Assembly (NCBI GenBank): GCA_023230905.1
Contig: JALNWL010000084.1
Span: 1 to 9,877, forward strand
Direction: 5' to 3'
DNA from: Syntrophales bacterium
GTDB taxonomy: Bacteria; Desulfobacterota; Syntrophia; Syntrophales; UBA2251
Length of the DNA: 9,877 nt
The position numbers and the translations under genes were made by a program. The notes beneath the pieces are model-generated. The model did not search any database, was not told where the DNA came from, and saw only the letters and a list, made by a program, of their open reading frames with translations. How positions within the stretch are numbered: the stretch's first letter is position 1; each line of letters begins with the position of its first letter. Shown piece by piece: positions 6,268 to 9,877 of the stretch.

Positions 6268-7081
6268 GAAATATACCCTCGACGAACTGCTCATCATCAC
6301 GGCCGCCCGCGAGATCAAGGACGGCGAGAACGTCATCCTCGGGGTGGGGCTTCCCACCACCGCCGGCGCCATGGCCAAGGCCCTGCATGCGCCGCACGCC
6401 ACCCTCATGATGGAGTCCGGCATCCTGGACATCGAGCCCCTGGTGCCGCCGAACCACATCGCGGATGCCCATTCATGCCGGGGCTTCTCCTACGCCACGG
6501 ACCTCTTTTCCATGTTCACCATGACCTACCGGGGCTACGTGGACGTGTGCTTCCTGGGGGTGGCCCAGATCGACCGCTTCGGCAACATCAACACCACGGT
6601 CATCGGCGACTACTACCAGCCGAAGATGCGGCTGCCGGGATCGGGCGGGGCGGCGGATTTTCTTTCGTATGCCAAGAAGACCATTCTCACCATGCGGGGC
6701 GGAGAGTTCGTCAACACGCTCGACTATTTCACCTCGCCGGGCTACCTGGACGGCGGGGACAGCCGGGACGCCTCGGGGCTTTTCCCGAGGGGGTCTGGCC
6801 CGGTCATGCTGCTCACGACGAAGGGGGTCTTCCGCTTCGACGAGCAGACCAAGGAACTGGTGCTGGCCAAGGTCCATCCCGGTATTAGCGTGGACGACAT
6901 CCGCAAGGACATCCCCTGGGATCTGAAGATCGCCCCCGATCTGGCCGAGACCGACCGGCCGACGGACGTCGAGATCGACTTCATCCGGCGCTTCGCCCCG
7001 ACCGAGGCGGTCGGCCGGAAGCTTATGTACGAGCTCGCCATCGCGCACAGCTTCAACAAGGCCCTGGCACGGGGTAAGTGA
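6260..7081 (+). CDS. CoA-transferase family I, beta (B) subunit, glutaconate CoA-transferase type
   Basis: A 273-residue beta subunit whose start lies within the end of the alpha gene (8-base overlap). The catalytic glutamate of family I enzymes, which forms the glutamyl-CoA thioester, is present as Glu52 in MMESGILDIEP. Other landmarks are the ILGVGLPTTAG turn (26-36), VAQIDRFGNINTT (101-113), and the glycine-rich LPGSGGAADF (125-134) near the active site. Keeping this Glu argues for transferase activity over the IpdAB-type C-C hydrolase, although substrate choice cannot be read from these motifs. The C-terminus (about 235-273) is helical and charged, as is normal. A short GC hairpin 13 bases past the stop and a G-rich tract follow; no U-tract terminator is seen. 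Confidence 0.93.
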   Translation: MAKKYTLDELLIITAAREIKDGENVILGVGLPTTAGAMAKALHAPHATLMMESGILDIEPLVPPNHIADAHSCRGFSYATDLFSMFTMTYRGYVDVCFLGVAQIDRFGNINTTVIGDYYQPKMRLPGSGGAADFLSYAKKTILTMRGGEFVNTLDYFTSPGYLDGGDSRDASGLFPRGSGPVMLLTTKGVFRFDEQTKELVLAKVHPGISVDDIRKDIPWDLKIAPDLAETDRPTDVEIDFIRRFAPTEAVGRKLMYELAIAHSFNKALARGK

Positions 7082-7094
7082 GCGCCTCTCCCGC

Positions 7095-7110
7095 CGCGAC
7101 GCCGGTCGCG
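7095..7110 (+). other. GC hairpin 13 bases after the CoA-transferase stop
   Basis: CGCGAC (7095-7100) pairs perfectly with GTCGCG (7105-7110) around the loop GCCG. It could protect the 3' end of the operon mRNA or help termination, but there is no U run after it, so it is not called an intrinsic terminator. Confidence 0.45.
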
Positions 7111-7113
7111 CAA

Positions 7114-7148
7114 GGGTTAGGGGTGGGCGAGGGGTGGGGAGGGGAGGG
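7114..7148 (+). other. G-quadruplex-prone G-run tract
   Basis: Seven runs of three or four G occur in 35 bases (7114-7116, 7120-7123, 7125-7127, 7131-7134, 7136-7139, 7141-7144, 7146-7148), separated by one to three bases. This exceeds the usual four-run G-quadruplex pattern on the plus strand. It lies in the 3' region of the CoA-transferase operon. Whether it folds or acts in termination is unknown. Confidence 0.6.
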
Positions 7149-7307
7149 CACCGCATGGACCGGGCGGCTATGGGATCCGTTGAACGCAGCGCTCGTGGTC
7201 TTGCCGCGGCTCCCGAATGATGAGGTTGTTGTTTGGGGTGGAGCCATTCATGCCCCGCGAGGTCCGGCGGATTCTCGAAATCTTGACGAGACGGGGATCC
7301 GTCGACC

Positions 7308-7493
7308 TCAACATACGCTTATGGTTCCAAACATGCCCCCATACGTTGCAATGTCTTGAACGTTTTCCAAAAGCCCAGCGGGGATGGCCGTCGCCGCGTT
7401 GATGGCGTCAACAACCTCGGCTTTCTGGCGGGCTCTAAAATGCCGCCCGAGATAAACCGACACAACGACACCTTTGTCGAATCTAAATTTGAC
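7308..7493 (-). pseudogene. Possible small gene or relic of unknown function
   Basis: The minus-strand frame ending at the TGA at 7308-7310 gives a protein-like sequence rich in Val and Ala, with GVVVSVYLGRHFRARQKAE and VVDAINAATAIPAGLLENVQ. It has no standard start where an AGGAG ribosome site would place one: GTC is at 7493, where GTG would be expected. An internal GTG at 7463 would give only 51 residues. A second, overlapping minus frame (about 7319-7558, TTG start) is also open, so the call is weak. I do not recognise a family. It is reported because its composition looks coding and because the lost start would fit decay. Confidence 0.25.
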
Positions 7494-7533
7494 TTTTCTC
7501 CTTTTGGGGGGAAGCTTACGCCTTCAAAGCGTC

Positions 7534-7567
7534 CCTCAATATGCTGAGGTTCCGCCAAATATTGAGG
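7534..7567. repeat. 9-bp inverted repeat
   Basis: CCTCAATAT (7534-7542) and ATATTGAGG (7559-7567) are perfect reverse complements with a 16-base loop that itself starts a shorter CCTCA/TGAGG hairpin. There is no U-tract on either strand, so it is not a terminator. It might be a mobile-element remnant end or a regulatory hairpin. Confidence 0.4.
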
Positions 7568-7742
7568 CCAAACAAATCCCCTTATGCTCCTCGGCTATTC
7601 TCTCCCTTTAACCTAGCAGACTGTTATTCCTGATGAATCGAAACATCTGATTTTCCCTAGGCCATTGGCGGGCTATTTGCGGCTACATATGTCAATCCGA
7701 TTGGATAATTTAACGCCGCCGGAGGAAAGAGGGGTAATTACC

Positions 7743-7925
7743 ATGGATCAGGGAACACAGCATCGGGGACAGCAGGAGCTTCAGGCGATAATCGGGGGCA
7801 TTTTTGACTACGTTCTCAGGAAGGACAAAGAGAACGCCATCCTGAGTGCGTGCAGGATGGAACGCCCCACGGAGAAGTCGGATGCTGGGCATACTAAACC
7901 ATGCGCCTGTTTTCAATGTTTATGA
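7743..7925 (+). CDS. Small hypothetical protein (60 aa)
   Basis: This open frame encodes 60 residues from ATG at 7743, behind the purine-rich stretch GGAGGAAAGAGGGG, whose end lies about 8 bases upstream. The first half (GQQELQAIIGGIFDYVLRK) looks like a real amphipathic helix. The C-terminus is cysteine-rich (CACFQC) and may be a frameshifted end. An 8-bp inverted repeat with flanking GAACGCC copies lies inside it (7832-7866). An earlier in-frame ATG at 7665 would extend it by 26 residues with poorer composition. No family is recognised. The surrounding DNA is low-density and more AT-rich, so a relic is a fair alternative. Confidence 0.4.
   Translation: MDQGTQHRGQQELQAIIGGIFDYVLRKDKENAILSACRMERPTEKSDAGHTKPCACFQCL
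7837..7860. repeat. 8-bp inverted repeat with overlapping direct repeats
   Basis: CCATCCTG (7837-7844) and CAGGATGG (7853-7860) are perfect reverse complements around an 8-base loop. GAACGCC occurs at both borders (7832-7838 and 7860-7866) in direct orientation. There is no U-tract. The arrangement may be chance or a small excised-element scar. Confidence 0.35.
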
Positions 7926-8074
7926 CCAGTATATCATATCAAACTTTACAACTAACAGCGAGAAGGTTTCCGTTGCTTCCCCGGAAATGGCAACTTCTCT
8001 TCCGGCGTAGCCTCTCGGGACTCATAATATCAACAATCTTTGTGGTATTGATGCCACAGGAAACGGAGGCAACA

Positions 8075-8215
8075 ATGAGAACACACACCATGACAAAACC
8101 GGCTGAAAACGTACTGGCACTCACTCAATTCATCCTCGAACGCCCCTCTCTGTTAAACACAAATGATTTCATACACACCAGCCATCATGACATTGTAAGA
8201 TGGTTTATCGATTGA
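8075..8215 (+). CDS. Small hypothetical protein (46 aa)
   Basis: An ATG at 8075 sits 5 bases after GGAGG, a better ribosome site than most in this region. It opens a 46-residue frame with KPAENVLALTQFILERPSLL in its middle, which looks like a helix-rich small protein, ending DIVRWFID. No signal peptide or transmembrane segment is evident from this start. An upstream in-frame ATG at 7901 gives a longer reading with a hydrophobic stretch, but it has no ribosome site and overlaps the previous small ORF. No family is recognised, and real expression is uncertain. Confidence 0.35.
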   Translation: MRTHTMTKPAENVLALTQFILERPSLLNTNDFIHTSHHDIVRWFID

Positions 8216-8227
8216 GATGTGACACAG

Positions 8228-8380
8228 ATGAGCAGAATAAGAACAATAACAGTTCAGAAAGAACATCACGAGGGAAGGCTTCTCAAAAGTTTTCTCGCGC
8301 TTAAGTCGGATAACCTTGCAGCCTTCACCTACCGACTGTTCAGCTGTCGCCATTCCGCAGAATTGATGATGACGGAATGA
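8228..8380 (+). CDS. Possible small protein (50 aa)
   Basis: This frame starts with ATG at 8228, 12 bases after the previous small ORF in the same frame, and ends at TGA 8378-8380. The product is basic at first (SRIRTITVQKEHHEGRLLK) and ends HSAELMMTE. The ribosome site is poor. It might be coupled to the 8075 gene, be the second half of one gene broken by the TGA at 8213, or be chance. The stop overlaps a 7-bp inverted repeat (8351-8357 with 8373-8379). Confidence 0.2.
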   Translation: MSRIRTITVQKEHHEGRLLKSFLALKSDNLAAFTYRLFSCRHSAELMMTE

Positions 8381-8409
8381 AACGAACTGCCTGAAAGTTG
8401 CCTTGCGGA

Positions 8410-9738
8410 TTAGAGATCTTTCAGCAATCTGTTTGCGGGCAGCTCCTCAATGGTTTTGCGGAATGTTTCGAGCGTTTCAGATATCATGGAAAATTCGTGC
8501 GTTTTGGCAAAGGGGATTGTGTTGATCCCTCTTTGTTCCATGGCGTCGACGACATGCTGGATCGTCAACACGCCGATGTCACGGGCAGGCTGGAATCCCC
8601 GCTCGCCATCGCCTCCGATGTCCGTAGCGGAGAGAATGCCGCTTTGGGTCAGATCGAAGAGGATGTCGTTGACAAGGCGGATCGGGATTTCAAGCTCGTG
8701 CGACACCTTCCTGGCAGTCGGGGGAGCTTCTCCCCCGGCGAAGTTTTGGATGATGTGCTGAGCGATCTGAAGTGAAAGCAGCTTCTTGAGCCGGCGGCTG
8801 ACCTGAAGTGCATCTGGTTCGAATTCATAGGTGTTCACATTCTGATGGGCAAAGGACACTTCGGCGCCATACAAGACGATCAACCAGCTCAGCTGGAGCC
8901 AGATGAGGAAGAGCGGAAAGGCAGCGAAACTTCCGTAAATGGCGTTGTATTTCGCTACCCCGATCTGAAAGGCGATGTATGCCCATTGCACAACCTGAAA
9001 AATGGTGCCGGAAACGACTCCTGCCAGCAGAGCTGACGTAAAGCGAACCTTCGTGTTTGGCATGAACATGTACAGGAAAGTGAACAACCCCCATAGGAGG
9101 CTGTAGGGGAGCAGTTTCATTAAAAACAAGACGACGGGGCTGAACGCCCCTAGGATTGTTATCCTTTCCATGATCAAGGTCACCTGTGTGGTGACAAAAA
9201 TCGTCACGCTGCTTGAGAGAATGATGAGAATCGGGCAGACCAGCATCAGCGACAGGTAGTCTCCGAATTTCCGACCGAGGGAGCGCTGCTCTTTGATTCC
9301 CCAGATATCATTTAGGGATTCCTCGATCTGGCCCAGTACCTTGATCACAGCCCAGAAAAGAACGATCAGGCCGATGCCGGCCAATAATCCTCCCTTGGTG
9401 CTTTCCAAAAGAGAGTGGGAGAACTGGATCACATTGTTGAGAATCTCTTCGTGACCGGTCAGCTTGCTGCGCAACTGCGCTTCCAGCACCTTTTCGAAGC
9501 CGAACCCCTTGGCAATTCCGAAGGCCATGGCGGCCACCGGCACGATTGAGATCAGGGAGTAGAAGGTGAGTGCCGATGCCCGGAGCTCGCACTTGTCTTC
9601 ATTGAATCCCCTTACTGAAAGAATCAGCACCCGCAGCAGCGTTAGGAAAAAAGATTTCCCCGGAGGAAGGTTTGTGCGTCGGATACGCCAGACATCGTGT
9701 TTGATGAAGTTCACTGCCTTTGTCCATATAGCGGCCAT
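8410..9738 (-). CDS. YihY/BrkB family inner-membrane protein with C-terminal cytosolic extension
   Basis: A 442-residue protein. Residues about 30-300 form the YihY/virulence-factor BrkB membrane domain. Its conserved start is RASALTFYSLISIVPVAAMAFG (53-74), with further hydrophobic segments near 117-137, 160-187, 200-226, 235-258 and 272-296. Family landmarks are the SLNDIWGIKEQRSLGRK stretch (141-157), FMPNTKVRFTSALLAG (225-240), and YNAIYGSFAAFPLFLIWLQLSW (264-285), just before the last segment. The remaining 145 residues are soluble and charged. The part around 320-380, with ARKVSHELEIPIRLVNDILFDLTQSGIL, looks like a winged-helix fold. The original ribonuclease BN assignment of this family is not correct, and its function is still uncertain. 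ATG at 9738 follows a GGGGGAAGGGG ribosome site. No terminator with a U-tract is visible downstream. The gene is less GC-rich than the left half of the window. Confidence 0.92.
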   Translation of the reverse strand: MAAIWTKAVNFIKHDVWRIRRTNLPPGKSFFLTLLRVLILSVRGFNEDKCELRASALTFYSLISIVPVAAMAFGIAKGFGFEKVLEAQLRSKLTGHEEILNNVIQFSHSLLESTKGGLLAGIGLIVLFWAVIKVLGQIEESLNDIWGIKEQRSLGRKFGDYLSLMLVCPILIILSSSVTIFVTTQVTLIMERITILGAFSPVVLFLMKLLPYSLLWGLFTFLYMFMPNTKVRFTSALLAGVVSGTIFQVVQWAYIAFQIGVAKYNAIYGSFAAFPLFLIWLQLSWLIVLYGAEVSFAHQNVNTYEFEPDALQVSRRLKKLLSLQIAQHIIQNFAGGEAPPTARKVSHELEIPIRLVNDILFDLTQSGILSATDIGGDGERGFQPARDIGVLTIQHVVDAMEQRGINTIPFAKTHEFSMISETLETFRKTIEELPANRLLKDL

Positions 9739-9787
9739 GGCCCCTTCCCCCTACCCTTCTAAGTAACTTCACCGTAAATATATGAGA

Positions 9788-9877
9788 TCATTCGGTACAC
9801 ATTTCTGGACATGGGATCGTGGTTTTTACCAGGGTAAAGCCGAGTTCAATGGCTCTTCTCTTAAGGTTTTCTACAAC
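9788..9877 (-). CDS. Short open frame at right edge, N-terminus-like of epoxyqueuosine-reductase-type proteins (partial or relic)
   Basis: From the right edge to the TGA at 9788-9790 the minus strand reads VENLKRRAIELGFTLVKTT then IPCPEMCTE and stop. The first part resembles the N-terminal helix of QueG-like iron-sulfur proteins (KxKxxAxELGFxxVGxT pattern). In those proteins the sequence continues for over 300 residues, whereas here it ends almost at once. It may be the truncated end of a decayed gene, or the true C-terminus of an unrelated protein that begins outside the window. The stop is 49 bases upstream of the YihY start. The assignment is tentative. Confidence 0.25.
   Translation of the reverse strand, partial: VVENLKRRAIELGFTLVKTTIPCPEMCTE

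Larger units (their letters stand above)
7149..7742. other. Low-coding, more AT-rich stretch with possible gene relics
   Basis: No convincing gene fills this roughly 600-base stretch. It marks a change from GC-rich, tightly coding sequence to more AT-rich sequence. Short protein-like pieces occur in different minus-strand frames, including one ending LNIWRNLSILRDALKA before a stop near 7520 and another at 7308-7493. That is the pattern of decayed genes or an old insertion. A 9-bp inverted repeat lies at 7534-7567. I see no tRNA, CRISPR or recognisable insertion-sequence ends. Confidence 0.4.

Noticed and set aside
5197..6459. A 420-residue minus-strand open frame across the CoA-transferase genes
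   Set aside because: It is a shadow of the two CoA-transferase genes, with a repetitive His/Val/Arg/Asp composition typical of antisense GC-rich DNA.
7319..7558. A 79-residue minus-strand open frame as a gene
   Set aside because: It overlaps a more protein-like frame on the same strand, depends on a TTG start, has an Arg/Pro-rich second half, and belongs to no recognisable family.
8817..8827. GGTTCGAATTC, resembling a tRNA T-loop
   Set aside because: It lies inside the YihY coding sequence, with no acceptor stem, anticodon arm or CCA around it.

Overview
This window most likely comes from an anaerobic, GC-rich bacterium. The best guess is a Desulfobacterota/deltaproteobacterium of the syntrophic or sulfate-reducing kind. 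The evidence is several CoA-activation genes, a CoA-transferase of the glutaconate family, and a selenocysteine-encoding UGA in a GrdB/PrdB-family protein. The lineage is inferred from gene content; no marker gene is present.

Left part (1-3847, minus strand). Read in the direction of transcription, there is a GrdB/PrdB-family selenoprotein (3083-3847), then a complete acyl-CoA synthetase (1465-3006), then a small exported DUF2147 protein (803-1237). That last gene has its own candidate promoter and a very clear intrinsic terminator (734-762). Beyond the terminator begins a phenylacetate-CoA-ligase-like gene that runs off the left edge (1-587). The selenoprotein looks at first like two separate open frames split by TGA at 3371-3373. 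The frame is unbroken across the TGA, the residue falls in a UxxC motif, and a near-perfect hairpin suitable as a bacterial SECIS follows it, so I annotate one gene.

Middle (3848-7081, plus strand). A 256-base divergent intergenic region carries an 8-bp inverted repeat. It is followed by a YitT-family membrane protein (4104-5006) and then a two-gene CoA-transferase operon (5221-6267 and 6260-7081, overlapping by 8 bases) of the glutaconate/3-oxoacid CoA-transferase type, with the catalytic Glu retained in the beta subunit.

Right part (7082-9877). Composition drops from clearly GC-rich to more AT-rich. First come a GC-rich hairpin and a dense G-run tract (7114-7148). Then about 1.2 kb of low coding density holds a few tiny possible ORFs, inverted repeats and decayed-looking coding fragments. 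Next is a minus-strand YihY/BrkB-type membrane protein with a C-terminal cytosolic extension (8410-9738). The right edge holds a short open frame resembling the N-terminus of epoxyqueuosine-reductase-like proteins.

Working together: two adenylate-forming CoA ligases, one CoA-transferase and a thiol/selenol redox protein suggest activation and reductive handling of a carboxylic acid substrate through CoA thioesters. The substrate cannot be read from the sequence. The most interesting unit is the selenoprotein plus acyl-CoA synthetase pair, because no partner subunit of a known glycine or proline reductase is present.
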